Positions 1 to 9,151 of a stretch of 64,000 nucleotides of DNA are shown one piece after another. The DNA lies in assembly GCF_013170705.1 (NCBI RefSeq), contig NZ_CP033334.1, positions 248,001 through 312,000 on the forward strand, in the 5' to 3' direction. The notes under the pieces were generated by a model. The model was not told the origin of the DNA. It did no database searches and worked only from the letters and a program-made list of their open reading frames with translations. The translations under genes and the position numbers were made by a program. Each line of letters starts with the position of its first letter. Position 1 is the stretch's first letter. The DNA is from Mesorhizobium loti (GTDB lineage: Bacteria > Pseudomonadota > Alphaproteobacteria > Rhizobiales > Rhizobiaceae).

Positions 1-999
1 CGCCGAAATGACCGAACTGCTCGGCTGGTCGGCCGATATGGCCGCGTCCTTGAAGGCGTTGTCGGAGCCGCTATCGACAATCGACTTGTACTGCTGGTAG
101 CGGGCGCTGGCGCGAGCCGTGTCGGCCTGCGCCACGATCAGCTGGGCGTTGAGATCGGCAAGCTGCTTGTCGCTCATCAGCTGGCCATCGCTGTTGGCGG
201 ACAGGCCGTGCTCGGCCCTGAATTTCTCGACCGCGAGCGATGCCTGCTGCGAGCTTTCGCGCAGTTCCGTCAGCCGGCCCTGCAGCCAGACCGCCGCGCG
301 CTCGGTGGCGTCGAAGCTGGCATCGAGCTGATCGGCAAGATAGGCTTCGGCATAGGCCTTGGTAATCGCGGTCGCCAGTCCCGGATCCGTCGCTTGATAG
401 CCAAGCGCGATGACATAGCTTCGTCCGACACGATCCGCCCGGATTTCGCTCTGCAGCTTGAGGATGGCGTAGTCACGGCGGGACGCGGCAATCAGCGCAT
501 CGCGGGCGGCCGGGTCGAGTTTGCTGATGTCACCAAGGCCCGGCATGGGCGGGCTGGGGCGGACATACTGGATCAGGCCGCGGATCAGGCCGACGCCCTG
601 AGCAAGCGCCGACTGCGGCGGATTCATGAAGGCATCATTCTGGTCGAGCTTAAGCTTGTCGACGACCACCGCGGCAAGCCGCGTCGAGGTCAGTATCTCG
701 ATCTGGCTTAAAATGGCGGAATCGGTCTGCATGGTGGTCGACGCCGCCGAAATGTCGTCGACGATCTTGTTCAGGCCCTCGTCGATCAGCACGCTCGACA
801 CCGACACAAATTTGGGCGGCGTGGTCTGCAGATAGAGCATGCCCAGGAAAAGACCGATGGCGGCGCACACGGCAACCACCTTGGCCTGCCGCGCAGCCAT
901 GCCAAGCAGCCGCTCGATATCGATGAAGTCTTCGCCGTCTCCTGCATCCGAATTCGGCAACGGCATCCTCTTGTCGAGAGGAAAGTTGGCATAGTTCAT
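1..999 (-). CDS. exoP: ExoP/Wzc-type polysaccharide chain-length protein (partial, N-terminal part)
   Basis: Fragment cut by the left edge; the first 333 residues are visible. ExoP/Wzc proteins are inner-membrane polysaccharide co-polymerases that set chain length and help export of exopolysaccharide. Seen here: an acidic cytoplasmic tail (DGEDFIDIERLL), a first membrane segment at about residues 40-58, a Wzz-type periplasmic domain starting PPKFVSVSSVL, and a helical, coiled-coil-like stretch from about residue 220. Whether the C-terminal membrane segment and tyrosine-kinase half are present cannot be judged. It is the last gene of the leftward exoL-A-M-O-N-P run, 237 bp beyond exoN, and may have its own expression because structured repeats lie in that gap. 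The ATG at 999 fits the usual tail length; its ribosome site is weak. Confidence 0.85.
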   Translation of the reverse strand, partial: MNYANFPLDKRMPLPNSDAGDGEDFIDIERLLGMAARQAKVVAVCAAIGLFLGMLYLQTTPPKFVSVSSVLIDEGLNKIVDDISAASTTMQTDSAILSQIEILTSTRLAAVVVDKLKLDQNDAFMNPPQSALAQGVGLIRGLIQYVRPSPPMPGLGDISKLDPAARDALIAASRRDYAILKLQSEIRADRVGRSYVIALGYQATDPGLATAITKAYAEAYLADQLDASFDATERAAVWLQGRLTELRESSQQASLAVEKFRAEHGLSANSDGQLMSDKQLADLNAQLIVAQADTARASARYQQYKSIVDSGSDNAFKDAAISADQPSSSVISA

Positions 1000-1065
1000 C
1001 GTCGGTCCAATCCCAGAGCCTGTTGCGTCCCGATCATCGGGTTGAGGCTCTATCTCTTTGTTTGG

Positions 1066-1110
1066 GCACAATCTTTTCCGAAAACCGGGACTGACTTTCC
1101 GGGATCGTGC
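1066..1110. repeat. Rhizobial palindromic repeat (REP/RIME-like)
   Basis: Imperfect palindrome with outer arms GCACAATC and GATCGTGC and the inner core TTTTCCGAAAACCGG. It resembles the short palindromic elements dispersed between genes in Mesorhizobium and relatives. It lies between exoN and exoP. The family assignment is from memory of the sequence type, not a search. Confidence 0.55.
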
Positions 1111-1135
1111 CTTGGCTTGCAGTTGCCTCGATGGC

Positions 1136-1225
1136 CGGGAGCATTGCCGTGGGCAGTGCAAGCCTCATGCCAATCAGCGACGAACCTGCCGGCCCCTCGC
1201 CAACAGTCATGTGACAATGCTCCCG
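1136..1225. other. Long-range 11-bp perfect inverted repeat between exoN and exoP
   Basis: CGGGAGCATTG at 1136-1146 and its exact reverse complement CAATGCTCCCG at 1215-1225 bracket 68 bp. In RNA the arms could close a large stem just after the exoN stop codon. It could be a processing or attenuation structure, or part of a mobile repeat. No U-run follows on either strand, so it is not a simple terminator. Confidence 0.4.
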
Positions 1226-1236
1226 AAAGATGGGCA

Positions 1237-2133
1237 TTATGCGGCTTCTTCCTGGCGTTCATGCGACCGGACGAACTCCTGAAGCATCTCGAAAACCGGA
1301 CCCTTCATGTCGTTGCGTGCCAGCGCGAAGGCGATGTTGGCCTGGATGAACCCTTCCTTGGACCCGCAGTCGAACATGCGACCCAGGAAAGGCTGGGCAA
1401 AGAAAGGCTGGTCCCTCGACAGGCGGACCATGGCGTCGGTCAGCTGGATCTCGTTGCCGGCGCCTCGCTGCTGATTGCCCAGCAGCGCGAAGATCTCGGG
1501 CTGCAGGATGTAGCGGCCGTTGATGTAGAAATTCGACGGCGCGTTGGCCGGGGCCGGCTTCTCGACCATGGCCGTAACCTCGAAGCCTCCGCCGATCTCG
1601 GCGCCGCGCCCGACAATGCCGTATTTGTTGGTCTCGCTCGGATCGCAGCGCTCGACGGCGATCACATTGCCGCCCGTCTCGGCGTAGAGATCGGTGATCT
1701 CGGCCAGGCAGCCGCGACCGCCAAAGGAGACCATGTCGGGCAGAAGCAGGGCGAAAGGCTCGTTGCCGATGACTTCGCGGGCGCACCAGACGGCGTGGCC
1801 GAGGCCTTGCGGCGACTGCTGGCGGATGAAGGAGGTGGCGCCAGCCACGGGCAGCATGCTTTCGAGCGCCTCCAGCTGAGTCTTCTTGCCGGTCTGCTCC
1901 AGCGTGCCGATCAATTCCGGATGCAGGTCGAAATAGTCCTCGATGACCGCCTTGTTGCGGCCGGTCACGAACACGATGTGCTCGATGCCGGCTTCGAAGG
2001 CCTCGTCCACCGCGTATTGCACGACAGGCCTGTCGACCACGGGAAGCATTTCCTTCGGCATCGACTTGGTCGCCGGCAGGAACCGTGTTCCAAGCCCCGC
2101 CACCGGTATCACGGCCTTCCTGATTTTCTTCAT
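1237..2133 (-). CDS. exoN: UTP-glucose-1-phosphate uridylyltransferase
   Basis: Makes UDP-glucose from UTP and glucose-1-phosphate in the cytoplasm, feeding EPS glucosyltransferases and the UDP-glucose dehydrogenase at 15128. The 298-residue protein has the nucleotidyltransferase signature [20 protein letters not shown] at its N-terminus, the VVDRPVVQY and [15 protein letters not shown] motifs, and [11 protein letters not shown], as in GalU/ExoN proteins of about 295 residues. The ATG at 2133 is chosen over an in-frame upstream ATG (2169) because AGAAGGAA sits about 6 bases before it and the product begins [13 protein letters not shown] as in the family. It is fifth in the exoL-A-M-O-N-P run. 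Confidence 0.95.
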   Translation of the reverse strand: MKKIRKAVIPVAGLGTRFLPATKSMPKEMLPVVDRPVVQYAVDEAFEAGIEHIVFVTGRNKAVIEDYFDLHPELIGTLEQTGKKTQLEALESMLPVAGATSFIRQQSPQGLGHAVWCAREVIGNEPFALLLPDMVSFGGRGCLAEITDLYAETGGNVIAVERCDPSETNKYGIVGRGAEIGGGFEVTAMVEKPAPANAPSNFYINGRYILQPEIFALLGNQQRGAGNEIQLTDAMVRLSRDQPFFAQPFLGRMFDCGSKEGFIQANIAFALARNDMKGPVFEMLQEFVRSHERQEEAA

Positions 2134-2207
2134 CGCAAATTCCTTCTGAGGAGATCGACTGCAGTCCATTCACAGGCCACGAAAAATCCCTCCATGTGCC
2201 TGCATCT

Positions 2208-3191
2208 TCACCTCCCCACCCCCACGGCAAACTGTGCCGCTACTCGTCGCAACCGCACGGCGATCGGCATGCCCATATGCCTGACCGCCGCCGGGTCGCT
2301 GAGCGCCGTCCGGATCGCCTTGAGGGGGGACCGCGCCTTGATGTGCTGGACCATCGCCAGGAAGGAGGCCGCCTTGCGCAGGCTGCGGCCGCGCCGGGCA
2401 AAGGCCGCCTGTGCTGCCTCATCCATCCGATGGGTCTGAGCGAATGCGGCGTCCGCCTTGCGCATCGCTTCGACATGATGAAGCTCGAGCACACGCGAGA
2501 TGGAGCCGCTGCGAATGTGATAGGCGTAGCCGATATCGGGCTCGACCACGCATCTAGCGCCCTTGGCCAGGGCCTCGGCAAACAGGATATAATCCTCGCC
2601 GATCCTCAGCTTCTCGTCATAGCGAAGCCGGTTCTCATCCAGGAACCGGCGCTGGAAGATCGGCTTGAGATAGCCTAGGTTGAACTTCGATTCGAAGACG
2701 ATGTTGCCGGCGATGTAGGTGGCGAGCGAAATCTCGCCCAAGCCTTCCAGATACCGCCGCGGGAACATCGCGTCCTCGACCACACCGTCCTCGCGAATGA
2801 TCTGGAGGTTATCGACGGCGATCTGCGCTTCGGCTTTTTCGGCGCGGCTGATCATGGCGGCGAGACGGCCTGGAAAGACGGCGTCGTCGGAATCGAGAAC
2901 CGCGATCCACCTGCCGCGGGCGACGTCGAGGCCGGCATTCCTGGCGCCGCCGGGACCGCGATTCCTGGCGAGCGCAACGACGCGCACGATATCCCCTGGA
3001 TAGGCCCGCGCCACATCGAGCGTGGCATCGCGCGACTGGTCGTCGACAACGATGATCTCGACGCTGACCCCCTTCTGCGCGATGGCGCTGGCGATCGCCC
3101 TATCCAGCGTCGCCTCGGCATTGTAGGCCGCGATCACAACGGAAACGTCGGGGGCTGAAACATCGGGGGTCGGGGAAACGTCAGGCTGCAC
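2208..3191 (-). CDS. exoO: ExoO-like GT2 glycosyltransferase
   Basis: Family 2 glycosyltransferase with a GT-A fold: DVSVVIAAYNAEATLDRAI at the N-terminus, VDDQSRDATL, GGARNAGLDVARG and the metal-binding AVLDSDDAVF. The C-terminal half carries NLGYLKPIFQRRFLDENRL and RIGEDYILFAEAL, typical of ExoO-type succinoglycan transferases that add a late glucose of the octasaccharide at the inner membrane. The position after exoM agrees with S. meliloti. The GTG at 3191 is preferred (327 residues) because GGAAGGGGG lies just upstream; an ATG at 3224 is in frame but lacks a ribosome site. The start overlaps exoM by 11 bp, so the two are translationally coupled. It is similar in sequence to the GT2 encoded at 18220. 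Confidence 0.85.
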   Translation of the reverse strand: MQPDVSPTPDVSAPDVSVVIAAYNAEATLDRAIASAIAQKGVSVEIIVVDDQSRDATLDVARAYPGDIVRVVALARNRGPGGARNAGLDVARGRWIAVLDSDDAVFPGRLAAMISRAEKAEAQIAVDNLQIIREDGVVEDAMFPRRYLEGLGEISLATYIAGNIVFESKFNLGYLKPIFQRRFLDENRLRYDEKLRIGEDYILFAEALAKGARCVVEPDIGYAYHIRSGSISRVLELHHVEAMRKADAAFAQTHRMDEAAQAAFARRGRSLRKAASFLAMVQHIKARSPLKAIRTALSDPAAVRHMGMPIAVRLRRVAAQFAVGVGR

Positions 3192-4131
3192 GCTTGCCCC
3201 CTTCCCCCGGCGAGGGTTGGCCATAGAGGCGGATTTCGCGGACGCCGACAAGACCGCTGACGACACCGACATGCATGATGCCGCGCAACACGCTGCGGTT
3301 CCTGCGTACCGGGCTGGCGACGACGGGAAGTGCCGCGGCGAAACAATAGGCCGCCTTCGCCGCGGCAAGGCCGACATGCTTGATCAGCCCGATGCCGCGC
3401 GCGTTGCTGCCCAGGAGGTGACCATGCGTCTGACCGACGCGGAAACGGCGCCGGCCAAGCCAGTCGAACGCAGCCCTGGCACGCGGCACCACCTCGTCCA
3501 CCCAGGCGTCTTGAGAAAAGGCGATGCGGCCGTCGGCCTTGACCATCTGATCGAAGAACTCGGTGTCCTCGCCGCCGGTCTGGCCGCGCGCCAGGCTGAA
3601 GCGGCGGCCGCGCAAGCTGTCCGATCCCATGCGCAGCAGGACGTTGCAGGTGTAGCCGGTGCGGATCTCGCCGCGCACCCACACCGGCAAGGTCGAATGG
3701 AAATCGCCGCGCCGCATCCATTCTGGCGCATCCGGGCGGTAGAGCGCCCGCACCGGGCCGAGCACGGCTGCTGCGCCGCTGTCCTCAGCCGTCGCGACCA
3801 ATTCGGCCAGCCAGCGCGGCGAGGCAGTCTCGTCATCGTCGATGAAGGCGAGGAAATCCGCCTGGCTGGCATCGAGGCAAGCATTGCGGGCGACCGAGAT
3901 GTTGCGCGCCGGCGCATGCCGGTAGCGGACCGGCAATTTCAGATCCCGCGACAGCGCCGCCACCAGGGCCTGCGCGCTTGGCGTGTCGTCATTGTCGGCG
4001 ACGATGACGCTGACATCAAACCCTGCCGGCATTTCCATGGCGGCGAGCGAGCGCAGCGTATCGGCCAGTTCCGGCCGCCGGAACGTGCACACGCCGATGT
4101 CGATGCTGCGGTTCTTGGCCTGAACCGCCAT
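3181..4131 (-). CDS. exoM: ExoM-like succinoglycan glycosyltransferase
   Basis: GT2 glycosyltransferase of 316 residues, with IDIGVCTFRRPELADTLRSL at the N-terminus, VIVADNDDTPSAQALV, and NISVARNACLDASQADFLAF followed by IDDDE as the metal/sugar-nucleotide site. These match ExoM, which adds a glucose to the lipid-linked EPS repeat. Its ATG (4131) overlaps the exoA stop by one base (TGATG), indicating coupling. An in-frame extension up to 4281 was not used because it reads through exoA. No clear membrane segment is visible, so it probably works peripherally at the inner membrane with exoA and exoO. Confidence 0.88.
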   Translation of the reverse strand: MAVQAKNRSIDIGVCTFRRPELADTLRSLAAMEMPAGFDVSVIVADNDDTPSAQALVAALSRDLKLPVRYRHAPARNISVARNACLDASQADFLAFIDDDETASPRWLAELVATAEDSGAAAVLGPVRALYRPDAPEWMRRGDFHSTLPVWVRGEIRTGYTCNVLLRMGSDSLRGRRFSLARGQTGGEDTEFFDQMVKADGRIAFSQDAWVDEVVPRARAAFDWLGRRRFRVGQTHGHLLGSNARGIGLIKHVGLAAAKAAYCFAAALPVVASPVRRNRSVLRGIMHVGVVSGLVGVREIRLYGQPSPGEGGKRAA

Positions 4132-5120
4132 CACGCCACCCCGCGTCGCGCGCCAAGGCCGAGAAGCTGCAGCCAGAAGCCGACGGACCAGCCGAAATGC
4201 ATGACCATCGCCGAGACGCCGGCAAGCGCGATGCCGGCATTGCGCTGGCGGATGGCCGTCACCAGGCCGTAGCCCAGGCATACCGCCGCCCAGACCAGCA
4301 AAGGCACAGCCGCGATCCAGTGCACGAAGGAGAAGGCAGCCAGAAGAACCACCGGGAAGACCGCCAGCGGCACCATCTGCCGGACCTTTGGAATGACGCG
4401 GTGCTTCAGCACATTCTTGGCGCGGCCACGGCCATAACCGAGATACTGGAAATAGAGACCTTTGAGCGAGGCGCGCGGGTAATAGACCATCCGCGTCTTG
4501 CCGCTCATCCAGATCTTGTAACCGGCTCGCCGCAGCCGATAGTCGAGCTCGGCATCCTCATTGTGGCTGAACGTCTCGTCATAGCCGCCAACAGCGCCGA
4601 AGGCCGAAATCCGCATCAGCGCGTGATGGCCATGGTCGACCCACTCTCCGGCGGAGAGGTGACGATGCTTGGAGCCACCGGTGCCGAGTTTCGAATTCTG
4701 CGCCGCCGCAACCGATTTCTGTACCGCGCCGCTGCCGCTGGTCAGCATCGAAACCACGACCGAATCCGCTGATGTGGCCATCGCTTCCTCAAGCAGCCGG
4801 TCACAATAATCGTCGGGATAGCCGCCATGCGCGTCGATGCGGATCAGATAGTCCGCACCCTCACCGAAAGTGCCAATGGCGAGATTGATCGCCGCGCTCT
4901 GGATGCGGCGCTTGTTGTGAAGCAGGATGACGCGCGAATCCTTCGCGGCGATCTGCTCGACAATGGCCAGCGTGCCGTCGGTGCTGCCGCCATCGGCGAC
5001 GATGATCCTGGCGCCCAGCCTTTGAGCCGCGGGCCGCAATTGATCGAGCAGCGCGCCGATATGGCTTGCCTCGTTCAGGCAGGGGATCACGATCAGGCTG
5101 GAGGGAAGCGCTTGCGTCAT
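4131..5120 (-). CDS. exoA: ExoA-like succinoglycan beta-glucosyltransferase
   Basis: GT2 enzyme of 329 residues that adds the first glucose to galactosyl-PP-lipid in the succinoglycan scheme. The N-terminal half shows LIVIPCLNEASHIGALLDQL, IIVADGGSTDGT and RIDAHGGYPDDYC (the DxD-like site). The middle shows HNEDAELDYRLRRAGYKIWM. The C-terminus has two to four hydrophobic segments (from VPLAVFPVVLLAAFSFVHWI to the end), as in ExoA, anchoring it in the inner membrane. It sits 15 bp after exoL and overlaps exoM by one base. The length and gene order match S. meliloti exoA. Confidence 0.92.
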   Translation of the reverse strand: MTQALPSSLIVIPCLNEASHIGALLDQLRPAAQRLGARIIVADGGSTDGTLAIVEQIAAKDSRVILLHNKRRIQSAAINLAIGTFGEGADYLIRIDAHGGYPDDYCDRLLEEAMATSADSVVVSMLTSGSGAVQKSVAAAQNSKLGTGGSKHRHLSAGEWVDHGHHALMRISAFGAVGGYDETFSHNEDAELDYRLRRAGYKIWMSGKTRMVYYPRASLKGLYFQYLGYGRGRAKNVLKHRVIPKVRQMVPLAVFPVVLLAAFSFVHWIAAVPLLVWAAVCLGYGLVTAIRQRNAGIALAGVSAMVMHFGWSVGFWLQLLGLGARRGVA

Positions 5121-5135
5121 CAGGCGATGTCCATC

Positions 5136-6308
5136 CTATGCCATGGCTTCAGCCGCGAGGGGTTCGCGCACGATGGTCAGGCGGCGCAATTTTTCGACCA
5201 GCGCGCTGCAGTCGCTGCGGTCGTAGCTCCATGTCCTGGGATTGCGGGCAAGCACGCGCGCCTTCAGCCTGCCGAAGCGGTGCTCTTCCATCTTGCCAAG
5301 CGCGGCCTCGAGCGCCTGGGCAGTCGGCTGGGGCAGAAGAATGCCGATATCCTGCTGGCTGAGGAACCGTCCCGTTTCCGTATGGCCCATCGAGATCGGC
5401 ACCGCCCCGAAGCGACAGCCCTCATAGAGGCGGTTGGGCAGCAGCCATTCCGAATTCTGCCCCTCTTCGAAGAAATCGATCGCCCAGGCGAAATGGACAT
5501 CCTGGTAGATCGCCGCCATGTCCTCCGGGTTGCGGTAGGGTCCGCGAAACGACAGATAAGGCTCGGCATCGACGAAGTCATGGAAATCCGGGAATTCCGA
5601 GAGCGCCGGACGGCCGCGCAGCACGACCTCGAAACGTCCATCCATGCGGCGCGTGAAATCGGCCAGCAACCGGAGCGAGCGGCGACAGCGCAGCGCCCCG
5701 AACCAGCCGATCCGCCATGGCGGGGCGACAGGCCCCTCGATCGCCTCACCCGTGCCAGGTTGGATCGCAGCTGCCTCGAAATACTTGTTCTCGACCAGTT
5801 CGACGGGGGCGGCGACCTGGCGGAAAGGTTTGAAATAATTGGCGATGAAGGCGGGCGAACTGGTCACCAGCAGCTTCACGTCGCGCGCCAGATGGCGCTC
5901 GGTGGCGCGCAACGCCTTGCCGAGGACATCGTCGCGGAGCACCAGGCGGTGGATATCGAGGCATTCATAGACGATCGGCACCTTTGCGCCGAAGGCCGAC
6001 CCAGCGCGACGGGCAAGCGCCAGCATTTCCAGATTGCGCGCTATGATGAGATCAGGCCGCGGCGCACCCCTCAGCTTCGCCCGAAGCGAAACCGTCGCTT
6101 TTGCGACCGCCGCCAGGCGCTGGGCGAATCGGCCGTCGCGCGTCGCGCCAAGGTCGATCGGCAGCAATCCTTCGATATCGGCAATCGGGGTGGCGGTGCG
6201 GCGGAAGCCCGCCAGGGTGACCTTGGCGCCACCTGTCCTGAGCATTGTGATCCGCCGGCGAACCGCCGGATCGGAGACATCGTGCACCAGGTACAAGACA
6301 TGCAGCAT
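5136..6308 (-). CDS. exoL: ExoL-like glycosyltransferase
   Basis: Protein of 390 residues with a GT4/GT-B-like layout: MLHVLYLVHDVSDPAVRRRI at the start, RPDLIIARNLEMLALARRAG and VPIVYECLDIHRLVLRDDVL in the N-terminal domain, and WRIGWFGALRCRRSLRLL plus LLPNRLYEGCRFGAVPISMG in the nucleotide-sugar domain. In S. meliloti the gene before exoA is exoL, which adds the third sugar; synteny supports the name more than any single motif. The ATG at 6308 is the first consistent with the family N-terminus. It heads the exoL-A-M-O-N-P run; a TGC-type palindrome lies 50 bp upstream and may be its operator. Confidence 0.75.
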   Translation of the reverse strand: MLHVLYLVHDVSDPAVRRRITMLRTGGAKVTLAGFRRTATPIADIEGLLPIDLGATRDGRFAQRLAAVAKATVSLRAKLRGAPRPDLIIARNLEMLALARRAGSAFGAKVPIVYECLDIHRLVLRDDVLGKALRATERHLARDVKLLVTSSPAFIANYFKPFRQVAAPVELVENKYFEAAAIQPGTGEAIEGPVAPPWRIGWFGALRCRRSLRLLADFTRRMDGRFEVVLRGRPALSEFPDFHDFVDAEPYLSFRGPYRNPEDMAAIYQDVHFAWAIDFFEEGQNSEWLLPNRLYEGCRFGAVPISMGHTETGRFLSQQDIGILLPQPTAQALEAALGKMEEHRFGRLKARVLARNPRTWSYDRSDCSALVEKLRRLTIVREPLAAEAMA

Positions 6309-6357
6309 GAAAACGCGACCGCTGTTTGACCCACCCAAGGGGAGCCTAGTACAGCTC

Positions 6358-6395
6358 TTGCTGCATCGCAACATTTTTGGTGCAGTGTAGCAAAA
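6358..6395. promoter_or_regulatory. TGC-type palindrome operator, exoL / GT4 divergent promoter region
   Basis: TTGCTGCATCGCAACA (6358-6373) followed by TTTGGTGCAGTGTAGCAAA, a second, looser TGC palindrome. The same two-part block recurs at 8197 and 9226 and, less well, at 27728. It lies 50 bp upstream of exoL and within the 481-bp divergent gap 6309-6789. The gap otherwise holds AT-rich sequence and the further TGC boxes at 6608-6733, with no gene seen. Confidence 0.6.
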
Positions 6396-6607
6396 TTAGT
6401 CACCTCTACCGCGCCGCACAAACACATCGCCTGCGGTTCACAACTCTTGAAAATGTCCGCGCAGTTGCGCCTCGCAAAAGCTATATGGGCCGCTGCGCAA
6501 GCAATTTCAGGCAATTTCAGCCATCTCGCGGCAACATGGCGATCTCACCGGGCGAGTCGCGCAGCCGCCGGCAGCCGAGATGGTGGTTAATCAATTCCTA
6601 AATAATG

Positions 6608-6733
6608 TATTGCAGTGCAACAAAAAATGATGTTGAATTCTTGCCAGGGAAGTTGGGTTTTGGAAGTTGCCAGGGGATCCCCGCCTGCAGTGTGTTGCAG
6701 CGCGGCATTTGAGTGCAGCGCTACTGCTGCACT
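6608..6733. promoter_or_regulatory. Cluster of TGC-type boxes upstream of the GT4 gene
   Basis: Contains TATTGCAGTGCAACAA (6608-6623) and then a run rich in CTGCAG/TGCAG steps, including CTGCAGTGTGTTGCAGCG and GAGTGCAGCGCTACTGCTGC, up to about 6733. This is the densest cluster of the motif in the window and ends 57 bp before the GT4 start at 6790. It may reflect cooperative binding of one repressor. Confidence 0.45.
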
Positions 6734-6789
6734 TTGGAATAGCCTGCGAATACCCCCTGATGCCACTGTGTCGATACGGGTGGTGCTGT

Positions 6790-8079
6790 ATGAGCAAGGC
6801 TCTTCGTATTGCCGTCTATGACGACAAGTATCCGACCAGCTTCGTTACACCGCGAACATCCAGGCATACGATCTTGCGACAGCGATTTCTGCCGCTGAAC
6901 CTGGTCTCGTCGAAGCTGGAAGGCGTGACGCTGATCGAACCTGCCCTGTCTGTCGACATGGTGCATGCGTTCAACCGGATACCGGTCAATTCCTCCAAAT
7001 ACATCATGTCGTTCGAATCCCATTTGCCCCGGCAATTCGCCCTTCGCAAGCGCGGGCTGGTGGCGCGTTACCTGATGTCGCGGATCACCAACCCCGGCTG
7101 CCGCCGCATCATCGCCTTGTCCCATTTTGCCCGCAGAAGCCTGCTCGCCCAGCACTCCGACCATCCAGACCTGGACCTGCTGACGAAAAAGCTGCTGGTT
7201 CGCCACCCGAACATCGTGGTGCCGGCAACGAAAGACGCGATGGCGCAAGACGTTGCCGAGGAGTTGGTGCTGACATTCATCGGCGCCCACTTTGGCCGCA
7301 AGGGCGGATGCGTGGCGGTCAAGATCGCGGAAAAGGCGGCCGAGCAAAATTTGCCAATTCGAGTGAACATCGTGTCCAGTCTCCAGGTTGGCGGCCATAT
7401 ATGGACGGATCCGACGAGCCCGGGCTTCTTCGACCCCTACATCAAGCTGCTCGAACTGCCGAACGTCCGGCATCACGGTGTGTTGCCGAACCAGGAGGTG
7501 CGACAGTTGCTGCGCAACTCGCATTTCGGCGTCCTCGCCACCTTTGGCGACACTTTCGGTTACTCGGCGCTGGAATCGATGTCCGAGCACACGCCGGTTC
7601 TTGGAACGAAGGTCTGCGCCTTGCCGGAATTCCTGGAGGATGGCGTCAACGGGATCTCATTGCCTGTGGAACTCGACGATACCGGCGACTGGTCCAGCCC
7701 GGGATACGACGCGCGTGGGGAGGCGAAATACGCACGGTATTTCCGCGATGAGGTCGAACGGCTCGCCAGCCTGGCCATCGAACGGCTGAGGCCGTATATC
7801 GGGCAACCGGCCTTGATGGCGCCGCTGCGACGCGAAGCCCGCAGGACCGCGGAGGTCATGTTCGCGGCGGAGCCGGCAGGCGCGTTTTTTGATGCGCTTT
7901 ACGATCGTGTCGCGGTGGAGAAGGCCCGCCAGCCGGCACAAATCGATCCCGCCCTCGACGTTTCGTCCCCCCAATCCCTGCCGCTTGAACCGCTTAAACC
8001 CGTGTCATTGTCGTTTGCTCCTGACCCGCAGAATGCAATGGGGCAAGTTCACCGCATTCCGACAGCCTCCGCGGCCTGA
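6790..8079 (+). CDS. GT4-family glycosyltransferase
   Basis: Protein of 429 residues, beginning MSKALRIAVYDDKYPTSFV. The C-terminal half has the GT-B acceptor/donor signature VLATFGDTFGYSALESMSEH followed by TPVLGTKVCALPEFLEDGVN, the EX7E-type motif of GT4 retaining transferases. The last 60 residues are proline-rich and probably disordered. The ATG at 6790 has GGTGG upstream; an in-frame extension to 6667 would read through the TGC-box cluster and was rejected. It is the first gene of a rightward EPS run, divergent from exoL, so a role in repeat-unit assembly or modification is inferred; donor and acceptor are unknown. No succinoglycan exo gene name could be assigned. Confidence 0.85.
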   Translation: MSKALRIAVYDDKYPTSFVTPRTSRHTILRQRFLPLNLVSSKLEGVTLIEPALSVDMVHAFNRIPVNSSKYIMSFESHLPRQFALRKRGLVARYLMSRITNPGCRRIIALSHFARRSLLAQHSDHPDLDLLTKKLLVRHPNIVVPATKDAMAQDVAEELVLTFIGAHFGRKGGCVAVKIAEKAAEQNLPIRVNIVSSLQVGGHIWTDPTSPGFFDPYIKLLELPNVRHHGVLPNQEVRQLLRNSHFGVLATFGDTFGYSALESMSEHTPVLGTKVCALPEFLEDGVNGISLPVELDDTGDWSSPGYDARGEAKYARYFRDEVERLASLAIERLRPYIGQPALMAPLRREARRTAEVMFAAEPAGAFFDALYDRVAVEKARQPAQIDPALDVSSPQSLPLEPLKPVSLSFAPDPQNAMGQVHRIPTASAA

Positions 8080-8196
8080 GCACCACTGAGAGCATTGCAA
8101 CAGAAGCTCTTTTGCCGGGCGTTGGCCCACCGATCGAGAGGGACCACTCAGCCTATTCTCGCTGCCCGCATCGCGCCGGACCCTGAAGGAAGTTTT

Positions 8197-8233
8197 TTGT
8201 TGCATCGCAACATTTTGATGAGGCGTGGCAAAA
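8197..8233. promoter_or_regulatory. TGC-type palindrome operator upstream of the GH16 gene
   Basis: TTGTTGCATCGCAACAT (8197-8213), a near-perfect palindrome, followed by GATGAGGCGTGGCAAAA, the looser second half seen at 6358 and 9226. It lies 130 bp before the GH16 start at 8363. A partial copy (GAGCATTGCAACAGAAG) sits just after the preceding gene at about 8088. Confidence 0.6.
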
Positions 8234-8362
8234 AACCGCCTCACCCGGGGTGCAAGACTCTTCAAGATGGCGCATGCCCAGCGCCACGGCGCCAAGGCCG
8301 CATCGAACGGCCGGATGGTACGTCGCCGCCGACAAGGGCAAGGCGGCCAATGGAGGCTACCG

Positions 8363-9151
8363 ATGAATTACACACGCAGAAAACTCCTGGCGCTTCTGGC
8401 TGCCTCCACGGCGGTACAATCGGTCGTCAGCCAGGCACTGGCCGAGAGCGTCGTGGCGGGAAGCGGGGACGTCGCCCTCGACAAACTTCCCGACTGGTCC
8501 GGTGTCAAACTCCAGCTTTGGAAATACTCCAATCCCTTCGCACCGTCGCAGTGGAGCGAGCCCAAACTCGGAGGCTATGACTGGAAGGCCGCCAACGTCA
8601 AAATCGTCGACGGCGCCCTTCAGCTTACCGTCAGCGAGAAAGCCTCCGCCGAGGTGATCTCGGGCAGCAATTCCGCATCCGCATCGGCGAAATGGGAGGT
8701 GGACGTAACGCTGCCGACGATGAAGCCAGGGCTGATCGCGGCGCCGCTCTGGATCTTCAACGACAAGGCTCATGAGGAGGTCGATTTCGAGATCGTCGGC
8801 ACCAGGGGATTGCAACTCACCGTCTGGGCGAACGTCGACAACCAGCACAAGGCGGTGTGGGTAAAATGGATCCTGGTTGGCGATCTCTCGGGCAAACGAT
8901 ATCGCCTCGGCCTGCAATATGAAGCCGGAAAACGGGTTGTCTTTTCCATCGATGGCAAGGAAGCCGCGGTCGTCACGCCGGCTGACACTGCCGGCGGCGC
9001 CTTTCCGAACAAGCCCATGCAGCCGTTTTTCGACCTGTGGGTAGCAGCAGGTGCCATCATGGACCCGCGCTGGGCCGGCAAATGGGAGCCGATGTCTCCG
9101 TCGGAGAGATTGGTCATGACCGTTCACGGATACAGGCGGACCGACATTTAG
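8363..9151 (+). CDS. Tat-exported GH16 family glycanase
   Basis: Predicted endo-beta-glycanase of 262 residues. The N-terminus carries a twin-arginine signal (NYTRRKLLALLAAS, then SQALA before the mature part), so it should be exported folded to the periplasm or beyond. The GH16 catalytic motif EVDFE is at about residues 139-143, in the sequence HEEVDFEIVG. GH16 enzymes such as ExoK cleave EPS to lower-mass forms. It differs strongly from the second GH16 enzyme at 16509, so the two probably have different cleavage sites. The ATG at 8363 has GGAGG seven bases upstream. Its neighbours are an EPS transferase and a flippase, and it has its own TGC operator. Confidence 0.85.
   Translation: MNYTRRKLLALLAASTAVQSVVSQALAESVVAGSGDVALDKLPDWSGVKLQLWKYSNPFAPSQWSEPKLGGYDWKAANVKIVDGALQLTVSEKASAEVISGSNSASASAKWEVDVTLPTMKPGLIAAPLWIFNDKAHEEVDFEIVGTRGLQLTVWANVDNQHKAVWVKWILVGDLSGKRYRLGLQYEAGKRVVFSIDGKEAAVVTPADTAGGAFPNKPMQPFFDLWVAAGAIMDPRWAGKWEPMSPSERLVMTVHGYRRTDI

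Noticed and set aside
4827..6329. 500-codon rightward frame opposite exoL and exoA
   Set aside because: Antisense shadow of two well-supported exo genes; no domain motif.
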